Assembly: GCA_022570795.1 (NCBI GenBank)
Contig: JAKUDP010000025.1
Span: 77,001 to 141,000, forward strand
DNA from: Sphaerulina vaccinii
Lineage: Eukaryota > Ascomycota > Dothideomycetes > Mycosphaerellales > Mycosphaerellaceae
Length of the DNA stretch: 64,000 bases
Reading direction: 5' to 3'
The notes under the pieces were generated by a model. It did not search any database. It was not told the origin of the DNA and was given only the letters and a program-made list of their open reading frames with translations. Shown here piece by piece: positions 22,191 to 33,101 of this stretch (positions are counted from its first letter, which is position 1; every line of letters starts with the position of its first letter). Position numbers and translations under genes: made by a program.

Positions 22191-23027
22191 TCACCGCGCG
22201 GTATACCCTCCATCCAATCTAACATCGTGTCCATTGATATTCATTGCCTCATCTTTGCACAAGAAGTCCACGATTCTGGCTACCTCTTCTGGCTCTGCGA
22301 ACTTGCCCGTCGGGATAGCTAGCTGATAAGCCTCTCGAACTTGCTTATCACTCCATGCCTTCTTGCCGAGCTCTGTCCATACCGGTCCAGGCGAAATCGA
22401 ATTGGAAGTTATACCTTTGGAGCCCCACTCGGAAGCCTGAGATCGCGTCAAACCGATGAGGCCGGCCTTGGAAGCACAATATGGACCATGGTTCTGGAGT
22501 GCGACATGAGCAGCTTGAGATGCTATGTTCACGATTCGGCCACTTGGTACTTGGCCCTTTCTTCGCTTCGATGCTGCAAAGTATGCATTCGCAAAGGCAT
22601 TTCCGGTGAGAGTCGGGCCATGGAGATTGATCATATAGTGTCTCAGGATGTCGGCTGCATCGAACTCCTCCAGAGGCTGCAAATTGACATAGCCTGCAGC
22701 ATTGACTAATATGCTAGGGAACGCCACATCGTCTTTGGCTATAGCTGCGAATGCTTCTCGGACTGAGACATCAGAAGTCACGTCACAAGCATATGGTCTG
22801 ATATCATCCGTGTTGCTACTGCCGAAGACTTTCGATATTGTTGGTTCGACTTTCGACTCTTCGAATGGGGCGTATAGCAAGGCCAGTCGAGCACCTTGAG
22901 ATCGTAACAGCTTTCCGGTGACTGAGCCGAGACCGCCTGTACGAATCAGCCGAAGTGCTCATTGATAATATCACGAGAACTCACCTATGCCACCAACTAT
23001 TATAGCAAGACGAGACGCATATGCCAT
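22191..23027 (-). CDS. Short-chain dehydrogenase/reductase (SDR)
   Basis: Exons 23027-22985 and 22936-22191 (intron GTGAGT...TACAG) give 262 aa, the normal classical-SDR length. The N-terminal dinucleotide site IIVGGIGGLGSVTGK is split by the intron. Also present are ILVNAAGYVN (NAG-type motif), the active site IVNIASQAAHVALQNHGPYCASKAG (Ser, Tyr and Lys, with YxxxK near residue 170) and ISPGPVWTEL. It oxidises or reduces an alcohol/ketone with NAD(P); the 3-oxoacyl-ACP reductase-like group is closest. Standing about 0.4 kb from a fucosidase gene, it could be a sugar dehydrogenase acting on released L-fucose, but that rests on position only. Unlike the next two genes it reads intact. Confidence 0.88.
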
Positions 23028-23450
23028 GTCGTGGAAGAAGATCGATATCTTGTCGACGCATTGAAACGCAAGACGATGTATTGCGTGGTTGGCAGAAGTG
23101 GGGTTGTCTTGGTGGCGAAGAGCTTCTTCTCCACCTGCAAATCGACCTCACCTGTTTCTCATCAGTCATCAGCATTGGTACAGCTTCTTGATTTCTGAAG
23201 TGCGCACATATGCTCAGAGCACACATTCTGAAAGGTCTGGAACAACGAAGATGGCGACCGGCATGCAATGGCTAGCACGCCGGTACTTTGCCCTCGATCG
23301 TACCCACCAGGATCATCCCTTGAGATGAACAGAACTCACTGACTACAGGCTAAATTGTTGGAGATATTCATTATGCGTACTTACTGGTATCCATAGCTGC
23401 TCAATTCGTGCCTCTTCAGCAAGACCACGCATCTCCGCTGCTAACAAGCA
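23028..23450. promoter_or_regulatory. Divergent promoter region, SDR and GH95
   Basis: About 420 bp between the two starts with no supported coding sequence. Position suggests shared regulation of the SDR and fucosidase genes. No binding site was identified with confidence. Confidence 0.4.
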
Positions 23451-25799
23451 ATGGCAACTCACAGACTATTCTTCAACTCTCCAGCAAACCTCTGGGAAGA
23501 TGGCCTGCCCATCGGAAACGGCCGACTCGGAGCCATGGTCCGCGGCACAACAAACGTAGAACGACTCTGGCTAAACGAAGACTCCGTCTGGTATGGCGGA
23601 CCACAACGTCGAGTCAACCCAGCCGCTCGTGTCAGCCTCGATCGCATCAGAGATCTCATCGATCAAAACATCATCCCAGAAGCCGAAAGTCTCATGTCAA
23701 GAACTTTCACTGCTATGCCAGAGAGTATGAGACATTACGAACCACTTGGAGATATGTTTATGTATTTTGGTCATGGTGTTGATCCTCCTGGCCATCATCA
23801 GCATATAGTCGGGATTCCACAGTTCGAGAACAAGCGCTGGTCTGGAGCTGGTGGAGCTGATGTGCAGGATTATTGGAGAGAACTTGATCTAAGGACTGGT
23901 GTTGCTACTGTCAGCTATTCATGTCAAGGAACCAAGGTTAAGCGCGAGGTTTTCAGTAGTACTGTGGCTGAAGTCATGTGTATGAGGGTCGCTTCTGATC
24001 AGCCTTTGAGCTTCCTACTTACGTTGAATCGAGGCGACGACGATGATGCGCATCGGCAGTATGATAGGGCTTTTGACACGCTGGAAGGCACGGACGATGG
24101 CCAGTTGTTGACTGCTGTGATGGGCGGACGCGGTGCTGTGGAGCTTGCAATTGGTGTCAAAGTCATCCTCGATCAAGGTGTACAGGTGGATCCATGCGGC
24201 ATCGACGTCGAAGTCTCGATGCAAAGTGGTGGTAGTGTACTGATCCTCCTCGCTGGCGAAACCACTTTCCGCAACAAGCACGCGTCAGAAGCAGTAAAGC
24301 AAAGACTCCACGCTGCCTCCACATCCACCTGGAACGAACTCCTCGAAGCGCATACCTCGAAATTCAGCTCCCTCTACAACCGCTGTGAACTGCAACTCTC
24401 CGTACAAGACTCCGAAACCTATGAACACATCCCAACCGACCAACTTCTCTCCTTGGCCAAACAACAAGGCAACAACACCCTGACATCCCTCCTCTTCCAC
24501 TACGGCCGCTACCTCCTCCTCAGCTCCTCCCTGCCAAACTCCAACCTCCCAGCAAATCTCCAAGGTATCTGGAATAAAGATGCCAAACCCGTTTGGGGTT
24601 CAAAATATACAATGAACATCAACCTCCAAATGAGCTATTGGCATGCAGAAACCACTAACTTATCCGAATGTCATCAAATCCTATTCGACTTCCTAGAAAG
24701 ACTCGCCGAACGCGGTAAAGAGACAGCGAGGCAGATGTACAACTGTAGAGGTTGGTGTAGTCATCATAACTCAGACATCTGGGCAGATACGTGTTTGCAG
24801 GATAGGAGTATTTGTGCAACTTATTGGAATTTATCTGGGGCTTGGTTGTGTTTGCATGCTTGGGAACATTACCTCTTCTCTCGAGATTTGTCCTTCTTGA
24901 GGAAATACTATCACGTCATGGCGGGAGCTGCGTTATTCTTCCAAGACTTCTGGATCGTACGTGACGGTGTACTCGTAACATTTCCCAGCATTTCTGCTGA
25001 GAACTCCTACTACATCAACGGGAAAGTAGCATCAATCTGTATGGGACCGACATGGGATTCTCAGATTTTGAGAGAGTTGTTTGAAGCTTGTCTGAAAGCT
25101 GGCAATTTGCTGGGAGAGCCGGTGGAGGAGTATGATAAGATCCTGTCGAAGCTACCTAAAGAGAAGATTGGCAAGAATGGCACTATAATGGAATGGATGC
25201 AAGACTACGAAGAAGTCGAACCCGGACATTGACATATCTCTCACCTGTGGGGTTTATATCCTGGAACATCGATCTCAAGCCAAGAACTTCTCAACGCGGC
25301 TAAGAGAACGATTGAACGCCGCCTGGCTGCTGGAGGAGGACATACGAGCTGGAGTTTGGCTTGGATTCTCTGCTTATATGCTCGACTCAGAGATCAGGAC
25401 GCCGCGCAGATGATGTCGAGGAAAATGCCTGATGCTGTTTTGAATAATCTGCTTGCGAACCATCCACCCTTCCAGATTGATGGGAACTTTGGTTTCACGG
25501 CTGCTGTGGCTGAAATGCTGTTACAAAGTCATGGTGATGAGGGGGTCATTGAGCTCTTGCCGTGTTTGCTGACGGACTGGGAGCGAGGCGGGAATGTGAG
25601 AGGACTGAAAGCGAGAGGCAGTGTTGTGGTCGATATATACTGGAAGGAGGGCAGGTTGGTGAAAGCGAGGCTGGAGTCGACAGTGAGACAGAAGCGGGTC
25701 TGTAGGATCGCAAAGAAGAGGTTGGAGAGTGGTGAGGGAGAGATACAGATTGAGCTTGGTCCTGGAAAAGTTGTTGAGCTGAGTGGGCATTGGGATTAG
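23451..25799 (+). pseudogene. GH95 alpha-L-fucosidase-type glycoside hydrolase with premature stop
   Basis: A continuous frame of 783 codons is interrupted only by TGA at 25230-25232 (codon 594). On both sides the protein is typical GH95: FNSPANLWEDGLPIGNGRLG at the start, NMNINLQMSYWHAE (active-site Asn pair, about residue 387), FPSISAEN (catalytic Glu, about 515) and, past the stop, HISHLWGLYPG and QIDGNFGFTAAVAEM (catalytic Asp, about 675). The family has Arg at the stop position (GHRHISHL), so CGA to TGA is the simplest change. No GT-AG intron can remove it. Translation would end before the essential Asp, giving an inactive protein unless read through. GH95 enzymes remove alpha-1,2-fucose or alpha-galactose. 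No signal peptide is seen. Sequencing error is the alternative explanation. Confidence 0.85.
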
Positions 25800-25821
25800 C
25801 GAGGATATGTAGAGGTCATCA

Positions 25822-27568
25822 CTATGCAGCCTGAGGCCTATCCTGCTCTTCTCGAACAGCGCCTTCAATTGGCACGATATAGCTCTTAAACTTCTTAGTC
25901 GGCACATTATGCGAGAAAAGATAGTCCAACTCCTCATATCCACGATCTTTGGTCTGCGAGGACGACTCGTCAGCACAACACATATGAAGCCAATATGTAG
26001 GAAGGACGACACTCACTTCCGGCAACCTGAAGTAGCTCCAGATCAGAGAGAACACCGAGACGCCAGCGAACAGAAATTCCATCTTCGCTCCAGCATTGAT
26101 CGCACCTGGATTGAGGAGATAAGGACCCAGAATGGTGAGAAGGAGATATGTCATCCCGTTGAACGTACAAGTCAACGACAAAGTCTTCGCTCTGAGCTTC
26201 GTGGATGGCAGATCAGAAGAGATGATAAATCCCAGAGGTCCGACTGTCAGCGCATATACGAGCTGCATTGAAATCAGAAGTCCAGATTGCGCCCAAGCGT
26301 ATGCTGGATTCGTCTTGTAGTCCTTAGCGAAGCAAAGTGGTGCCACGATCCAAAGTATGAGTTGAGCGTAACAGAGACTGAAGAGCCAACATGTTCTTCT
26401 CCCGAACCAAGTTAACGGAAAGGCGCAGAGCAGAGAGCCGACAAGATTCATGCTCATCAGGCCGATGGACATATTGAATGCGTTCTCTGGACTCAGACCG
26501 ACTTGTTCGAAGAGATATGATGCGAAACCGACCGGATTACCAGAGAAGTTTTGGATTATGAAGAGCATGGAGCAGATTTCTAGTCGTCGACGATTGCCGT
26601 TATGCGCTGAAAAGCAGTCCCGGTAAGTGGCGCCTGTTTCGAGTTCCTGTTCGTATAGGTCTGTTTGACCCATCATGGCAATCGTCTTCTCGTTATCTTT
26701 CCACATGTCAGGACTAGTCAGGCCATCAAGCGCTTTCTTAGCATCATCCAGGCGGTTCTTCCTGATTAGCCACCAAGGCGATTCTGGACACCAAGTCAGT
26801 CCGAAGAGGAGGATTGCTGGCCATAGCCATTGAAACATATACGGTGTGCGCCATGCCCAGTCACTATCCCAGTTGACAACTCCTCGTGTGATGCCCGTCT
26901 GCAGAAGCTGGCCAATTACATATGACAAGTTGGCAGTGCCTGTCATGAAGTATCGAAGTCGTAGAGGTAGCACTTCAGAGGCGTAGGCAGGAGCAATGAC
27001 ATGATAGCCACCCCATATGATGCCTTGCTAGTACATCGAAGCAGTCAAAACGCCTCGATTCGGTGCAAATACTTGCATGAACACGAGCCCAGAAGTGATG
27101 AGCAGATATGCTGATAGTGTCTTCTTCCGTCCGTAGCGATCCATGGGTATAGCACAAGCCCAGGCTCCTATGACTTGACCCACGATAGCACCCATTCCCA
27201 TTGCGACTTGCCATCGGGCGGGTACTTGATAGCCATGATCTCTGTAGACTTCTCCGAAGCGCTTCTGGAATGCTGGGAGCGCGAAGAAGTTGCCTGTGAT
27301 CTCGATGTCGTACGCTCGCATCACGACGCAGTGATACGAACATTGACCAGGCTGAGGCTTTCCAGTACTTGCGAAGTGCTTGCATTAGAGGCATTTCGTG
27401 CTCGAGGAGTGTACCTTGGGCTGCCATTCGTGCGTCGATGGCAGTGGCTTTGTGGAGTTCGGAGTCATCTTGGATGTCGTCTGGTGCTGTTTCGACGAAC
27501 TGCACGTGAGATTTCTTCTTCTCTCCATCAATACTTGCATGCTTCTCGGAAGGCGTAGTGTCTGCCAT
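25822..27568 (-). pseudogene. MFS sugar permease (MAL branch) broken by frameshift and nonsense
   Basis: Starts MADTTPSEKHASIDGEKKK at 27568. Frame one reads to KYWKASAWSMFVSL; the continuation VMRAYDIEITGNFFALPAF is in another frame, so about one base is missing near 27328-27331. Further on, at 27028-27030, TAG replaces the Trp expected in SMYWQGIIWGGYH. The rest is a standard permease: YASEVLPLRLRYF, PESPWWLIRKNRL, and RLPETKDRGYEELDYLF after removal of intron 25954-26016. Two independent lesions make sequencing error less likely. On the plus strand the nonsense change is C to T in a CpA context, the RIP-type signature. It is convergent with the GH95 gene, 22 bp between stops, and probably imported the oligosaccharide or sugar that enzyme handled. 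It is related to the intact permease at 7126. Confidence 0.86.
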
Positions 27569-28143
27569 GCTGTCGCTTGTACAGTAGTCGCAGATGTAAG
27601 GTCGCAGAAAGAAGCACCCAGCCATATCCCATATAGCCCATATATGCTTTTGTTGCAGTGGGGAACCCCGGCACCACATCGTGGAGCAGACCAGACTGCC
27701 GGAAGATCTTGCATCCAACACTACGCCGGTTTTCGACTTCTGCCTGAATGTGATCGAGCCTTATCGTCGGGCACACGGTAGATGGGTTGCTCAGCTACCT
27801 GCTCAGCTAGGCTTTACGAACCCTTTACTCGAACCACCCTACTGCACGCGTGGAAGCTGATATGCATCGGGCATGGCATATATGACGACGCATCTGATCG
27901 TTGAACGACTCGAGTCTCCTCCTCTTCCCGTCGTGCTTCTCGTCAAGGTCACGTCTGCAACACTCGCGAATTCTGTGTCTGCCACTCAGCATCCTGATAT
28001 GTCGCCATCTTCTCTGTCCATGAAGTCTCTCGAGCGCGTTGCCAATTCATAACCCTGTCAGCTTATATCTCCGTTCTGCAGCGCACCACGGCATCGTCAG
28101 AGCGCATCTTCCCTTGTCGAATGTTCCACATTCCCATCGCCGC
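27569..28143. other. Intergenic region, no supported gene
   Basis: About 0.6 kb between the broken permease start and the atp23 stop. Frames present are shadows without motifs. Confidence 0.4.
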
Positions 28144-28848
28144 TCACTTGTAGATCTCATCAAACGGCCTCGTGTCATTGAAGCAGCTCCCCCACACTTC
28201 ATTGACCACTTTCACAGCCTGTACGTCGTCTTTACATGCCGGTCGTTGCGCCACAGACAATGCAGCTCGTCTCCTCACACATTCCTGCAATTGCTGCGTG
28301 AAGTTCCCATATTGACCTCTGGTGAAGAATTCTCTCGTGAACCTGCACTCTCCGCTCAACATTGATGCGCGAATTTCCATACACGCAGCATGCCTGAGAT
28401 CAAGCGGATCCATCTTGAACCTCAAATGATCATAAGCATGTACCATTTCGTGCGCCAGCGTGTCTTCCAGATGCCCTCGATCTCGAAACTGATTTGCGCA
28501 TAGCAGGATGCCGTGCTCACTTGAGAACCCTCCGCTCTGCTTCGTATCACATCTCCGGCATCTCACATTATGCGGACCTATGCTCGCTGCGCCATTTGCA
28601 GGACCAAGAAGGTTGATCTGATGTTGGAGAAAGGTGATGATGGGGGAGGCTTTGAACAGCCATTTGACGTCTGCTTCTGCGCGTGCGATGTCCCGTTTCT
28701 CGTTCTGAAGGTCGCGTTCGGCGAAATAGGCGGATCGTGTCGAGGAGTCGGAGGTGTTGGTGAGGATTGAGAAGAAGTTGGACCATGTGAGGTAGGTTTG
28801 TTTGTCTTCTGACGAAGTCGTGGATGCGGGCTGGGCGGATTCTGCCAT
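28144..28848 (-). CDS. atp23: Mitochondrial inner membrane protease Atp23
   Basis: Single exon, 234 aa. Zinc metalloprotease of the mitochondrial intermembrane space that matures the Atp6 precursor and helps assemble ATP synthase in yeast. The catalytic motif is LEDTLAHEMVHAYDHLRFK (HExxH) around residue 135. It is preceded by the conserved CRRCDTKQSGGFSSEHGILLC region and followed by HAACMEIRASMLSGECRFTREF and the C-terminal cysteine-containing VNEVWGSCFNDTRPFDEIY. Length and motif order match the family along its whole length. Several cysteines fit import through the disulfide-relay system. No introns are needed. Neighbours are unrelated. Confidence 0.95.
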   Translation of the reverse strand: MAESAQPASTTSSEDKQTYLTWSNFFSILTNTSDSSTRSAYFAERDLQNEKRDIARAEADVKWLFKASPIITFLQHQINLLGPANGAASIGPHNVRCRRCDTKQSGGFSSEHGILLCANQFRDRGHLEDTLAHEMVHAYDHLRFKMDPLDLRHAACMEIRASMLSGECRFTREFFTRGQYGNFTQQLQECVRRRAALSVAQRPACKDDVQAVKVVNEVWGSCFNDTRPFDEIYK

Positions 28849-29777
28849 CGTGTGATTTGGAAGTCGTTGATGGAAGATCGATGGAAGATAAGAAAGTTGA
28901 GGTTCACTTCACTTCAAGAAGCGGGAGACTTCCGCAAAGCTTGGCAAGAAAGGCAATAGGCATAAGGTACAGACAGATACATACAGGCTACCTATTTTGC
29001 AGTTCACGAGACAGGTACCGGAGAGCCTATCAGCTCTTGCATGCACGTCTCAAACTCGTTTGATTGGAGCTACTACATTGGTCGCAGTGATCTCCATAAT
29101 CCAACAAATTCAGTCAAATACTACTGCAACAGCACTTATATTAGAGCTGTCTTGGCTAGTATTGACCCGATGCAACCAAGTTCACGTTGAGTGCTGAGTG
29201 CTGAGTGGCAATGTCTATGTTGGTAAGCATATTAAGCAGTGCATGCTTTCTTTCATGATACACATCTACCCCATAGAGTTCTCATGTCACTCATGCTTCA
29301 CGTGCTTGTGCAGGCGTTCGCAGCGACGATACCTACTCTTCTGATGAAAGTAGTACTTGCATGTAGATCCAGCTGGCGCTCGTTCGTTAGAGCCTGCGGA
29401 CAATATATGGAAAGTACTCCTATGATAGCCATCTCTTGAGACCTCAAGTCTGCAGCTCAGCGGACGATCACATGTCGAGCGCGAATGCGCAGCAGCAGAC
29501 AGTATGAAGCGCCAGCGAGACCATCAAGGCTGGTCATTTATTGTATTGACCTTGTTCGTTGGTGGATCGTTCGCATCTCGAAAAGTGGTGCAGGAGAAGT
29601 GGTCTGAAGGCCGGATTCGAAACCGGCCGAACGCCTGAGATATCGACTGTGCTTGCGACGAGAGTATGGTGATAATGCGCTGCTGAAAAAGAGGCCGCTG
29701 ACGTTAACGCAGTTCGCAGAGTGTCGTACTCGTCGTTCTGTGCACCTACGAACATCCATATCGAAGTCGAAGCAAAG
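28849..29777. other. 0.9-kb gap, no supported gene
   Basis: Upstream of the zinc-finger gene. A minus-strand frame at 29534-29935 shows no domain. A perfect six-base-stem hairpin (GGCCGG/CCGGCC, loop ATTCGAAA) occurs near 29607-29626, but no tRNA can be folded around it. Confidence 0.4.
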
Positions 29778-31042
29778 ATGTCAAGCCAGAAGCGTGACAG
29801 CGGATCGGAGGACGGAAGCTCGGGCCCCCCAGTTTTGAGCGACCAGCCAGCCAAAGTCTCGTCAGAGGCCTCCACCAAGCCGAGCATCAACAACAACAGT
29901 GAGTTCTCCTTCACCCTATCCTCTATGGACTTCACACCTGGCCAAGTGACTCAGGAGATCATGCTCTACATTTCTGCAGTACATTATTTTGTATGAAAGT
30001 GGAAGACCGAGAAGATCCTAGAGTCGCGTTCTCTCTGCTGCTAGTCGCAGCTGGTGTGCCCTTGATAAAGGTACAGCTGTGAACCAACATCGACTACCCG
30101 CTCTCGTGCTAGCGGCTGCGTGCTTAGTTTGCACGAAGGATTCGGATCCCGGTCCACCATCTTCAGCGTGCCCACCTTACAATGTACCTGAAGTTCAGCC
30201 TGATGATTGGCACCGCATGGGAATCATAGCTACCACTCATCAGGATGTTCCGATATTTGCTATGGATTGCATGACAAGCATTGCACCAAAGATAATGAAG
30301 TGCACAACGTTGCACGAAGCGATGCGTTCGCGTATGAGTGTATTGACCCAGCTTTGCTTGAGAGCAACGGAACGTCGTGCCCGCAGAATGGCAATAACGC
30401 CCACTTCGAGACTGAAGAGCAGCCACATGCGGAGACCAGGTTGACGAGCGCGATCATCTATCAGTGAGCATCTCTCGTGAATGGATGCCTTGTGCGATGA
30501 CTATTCTGACTAAGTGCCGCAGGTCATCTTCCGTAGACTGGATTAGCTCAGGTTCTGGCTTGGTTGAATCACCATATGCTGGCTACCATTATCAGGATGC
30601 TTCAGTGGGCGAAGTCGACCATGACGACTCTGGAAGCGACCCCTGGCTTCATCGTCTATCGTTCGGCACCCAGCAGACGTTTGATGAGGACGACGACTTG
30701 TGTACAGTCGGCGGTGCTCCGTACATCGATCCCCCCATGCTAGCCAACTCGAATTCCAGTAGCTCACCTCCGTATGTCGTCCTGTTACGGAAATGTTCAA
30801 CATTAGCTGACATGTCCAGCTCGACCGCCTCGTACGAACCAGATCCAAGTGAGCGCTTCTGCTACATCTGCGACAAGGTGTTCAGCTACCCCAAAGACTT
30901 CAGACGCCATTGGAACGGAGCCCACGGCACTGATCGTCCACACAAGTGCCCAGTCCAGACTTGCAAGTACCATACCAAGGGTTTCGTGCGCAAGGACAAT
31001 AAGGCGCGACACATGCGCAAGAAGCACCCTGGTGGCTCCTAG
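29778..31042 (+). CDS. C2H2 zinc-finger protein, probable transcription factor
   Basis: Proposed exons 29778-29898, 30244-30463, 30523-30771 and 30820-31042 give 270 aa with consistent phases. The C-terminus carries two C2H2 fingers: CYICDKVFSYPKDFRRHWNGAH and CPVQTCKYHTKGFVRKDNKARHMRKKH, followed by a short basic end. The N-terminal part is acidic and serine-rich (KRDSGSEDGSSG, GEVDHDDSGSDPW, DEDDD), as in fungal regulators. The second splice (Q then SSSVDW) is well supported. The first intron (345 nt) is long for this genome and its acceptor at 30243 is inferred. The last intron is 48 nt and stop-free, so it may be retained. Target genes are unknown. The two fingers with a two-residue Cys spacing in the first and four in the second are clear; the gene boundaries are less so. 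Confidence 0.68.
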
Positions 31043-31297
31043 ATAGCAGCATCCTCGTCGCAAGCTGGTCGAACGAGTGTGCTTGAGGCAACACAAGACC
31101 AGATGGAATTCGACAGGTTTGATGAGGGGATGAAAGGCGTTCGGTGTTTCTTCAATTGATGCGTATTTCTTTCTGTAGCCACGCCATCGTTCTAGTTGCA
31201 AGTCTTCAACGACATTGAATGTCGTGCCTCGATGCGTCCAGTAGTGCAGGTGACTTGTCAGTTCTCCTCTTTGCGATGACAGATGTTTTTGTCTGCA

Positions 31298-31798
31298 TTA
31301 TGACCCGATCATCGTAAACCCATGCCAATCCGCGGACAACGGCACGCATGGAACTCTCTCGTAGTCCACGATACTCCATTGGCCATTCTCAGACTGAAAG
31401 CGCACAATACCGACGCTCCGTTTGACGAGTCCTGGTGGGTTTCCTGTACGATCAGTTGTAACAAATGTCTGTGCCGTCAACAGCAGCTGACTTCTATCGT
31501 GGCCAGTGGCAATGCTGTCCAGAGTGGTGTGCATGTCCACGATGTCGACTTGTAGCTCAATGTCCTCTTCTGGACTCTCGTCGATGATATTGTAGGAGAT
31601 CTGTACATCTTGCTTGACGCTTTCTGCGGTAGCCTTTCTGGCAGTATAGATCGCGGCGTTGCAGCAAAGGTCGTTGCTTTTCATAGCCCGGATATGCGTG
31701 TGAGCAAGAGTCTCAAGGTGAGCTATGGTGGCACGGTCGGATAGCATGTCTACTGTATCTTGAGTGTTGATGTCTGCAGGAGAAAGAAGATTGACCAT
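31298..31798 (-). CDS. Hypothetical protein, possibly NTF2/SnoaL-like
   Basis: From ATG 31798 the product is 166 aa; the frame extends to 31825 only with a non-ATG codon, and GTAAGT at 31812-31817 hints at an upstream exon and a different start. No family is recognised with certainty. Alternating hydrophobic strands with a C-terminal GQWSIVDYERVPC are reminiscent of the small SnoaL/NTF2-like fold, where such a strand closes the cone. There is no signal peptide or membrane segment. It is divergent from the membrane protein at 31919. Confidence 0.5.
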   Translation of the reverse strand: MVNLLSPADINTQDTVDMLSDRATIAHLETLAHTHIRAMKSNDLCCNAAIYTARKATAESVKQDVQISYNIIDESPEEDIELQVDIVDMHTTLDSIATGHDRSQLLLTAQTFVTTDRTGNPPGLVKRSVGIVRFQSENGQWSIVDYERVPCVPLSADWHGFTMIGS

Positions 31799-31918
31799 CA
31801 CGGTCCTGATACTTACGAACGCCACGTGGCGCAGGCGAAAGACCCCTGATATGGAATCTCGTACTTCACCAACGCGAACGTGTCACTTTGGATTTCTTTT
31901 TGTATAGCAAACAAAACA

Positions 31919-32897
31919 ATGCCTTCACGCGTGTCTCTAGTCGTACGGCTCGCCATAGCCTTCTACACGTCCTTAGCAGCAGCCGCGTCTTCCCAACAAC
32001 TTCTTCTAGGAGATCTCTCATACAAAGTTGGCGACAAGATACCCGTTCAATGCCTGAACAGAAGCGTGTAACTAGTCTCTCCCTTGCTTCCCTCCTAAGA
32101 CACCAATTGACTTTCTTCTGAACAGTGAAACTGGCGAACATATCACCGATGCGAACAACAAACTCGTCTACATACCCGCTTTCATCTGCAACGAAACAGG
32201 CCGACCTCTCGAACTCGTCTTTGGTGTAGAGAAGGATATCAACTGCACTATTGACTTCATTGACGATCCTTTCTTTCACTTGCTCGAATACTACGTCCAC
32301 AACGATGTACCTCTCACCTGCCGAATACCAACGAAACCGCTCGCGCCCTCCGTTTTGAAGGAGGACTTTGAACAGAGCACACAGGATTTGACAGAAGGAC
32401 AAGGGAGTCTCAGCGACATCTACACGCCTATGATCATTGCGCTGGCAGGGACGTTGCAGCTGAGTCATTTGCATGTGGCGACGCATATGAATGTGCTGGT
32501 GCATGCTGCGCCAAAGGGGGTTGCGCCCGGGACCATAGCTGCTGCGACGGCATACAGCATCTCGAGAGATCCGCCTAGCAGGGTTGTGATTGGAGATCCT
32601 CTACCACTGCAGTTCAGTGTCAGGTGGTATCCTAATACACTACTGCCGAGTGGATGGACGGGTGTTGGAGGGCATTTGACGTTCAGTACGGTTGTGTACT
32701 GTTTCTTGACTGCGCTTGCAACGGCGGCGATATGCGTCGCATATTTCAGGGGCATTGAGCTGCCGAGGAGATTGAAGAATCATGGGAGAGACAGAACGAG
32801 TGGAGTGGAGAGGGGTGGGCTGGGTAGTGGTCTGGGAGGGTATGGAATCACTGGGGCTGCCAATGGGTACGGATACGGCATAGGGAAACGCGATTAG
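31919..32897 (+). CDS. Predicted type I single-pass membrane protein
   Basis: Exons 31919-32067 and 32126-32897 (intron donor GTAACT, acceptor AACAG) give 306 aa. A signal peptide (MPSRVSLVVRLAIAFYTSLAAAAS) leads to a luminal or extracellular domain with paired cysteines (VQCLNRS, FICNETG, INCTIDF, LTCRIP) and N-glycosylation sequons. One membrane helix, VVYCFLTALATAAICVAYF, lies near residue 250. The cytosolic tail ends in a Gly/Tyr-rich stretch (GSGLGGYGITGAANGYGYG). I do not recognise the family. Secretory-pathway or plasma-membrane location is inferred from topology. Confidence 0.72.
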
Positions 32898-33101
32898 AAG
32901 AACCATTGAAGTGATCGAGAGGCATGTTGCTCTGCGAACCAACCGACCATTCAAGCTCGAAATCGGCGAGACAGAGACAGAGAGCTTCTCGCACTCAAGG
33001 ATGTCCAGGAGCGCGACTATCGCTAGCAGCATACTGGATGCCACAGAGGATGATTGAGCTGGAGCTTACTTCGCCAAGAAGTCTCATGCTGTACTACCCA
33101 T

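Noticed and set aside
29600..29630. GGCCGG/CCGGCC hairpin resembling a tRNA T arm
   Set aside because: The loop is eight bases, position 53-61 does not pair G-C in either strand, and no A box precedes it; it is a simple palindrome.
31866..32504. 212-codon minus-strand frame antisense to the type I membrane protein
   Set aside because: Arg/Cys-biased reading opposite a gene with signal peptide, intron and membrane helix; a shadow frame.
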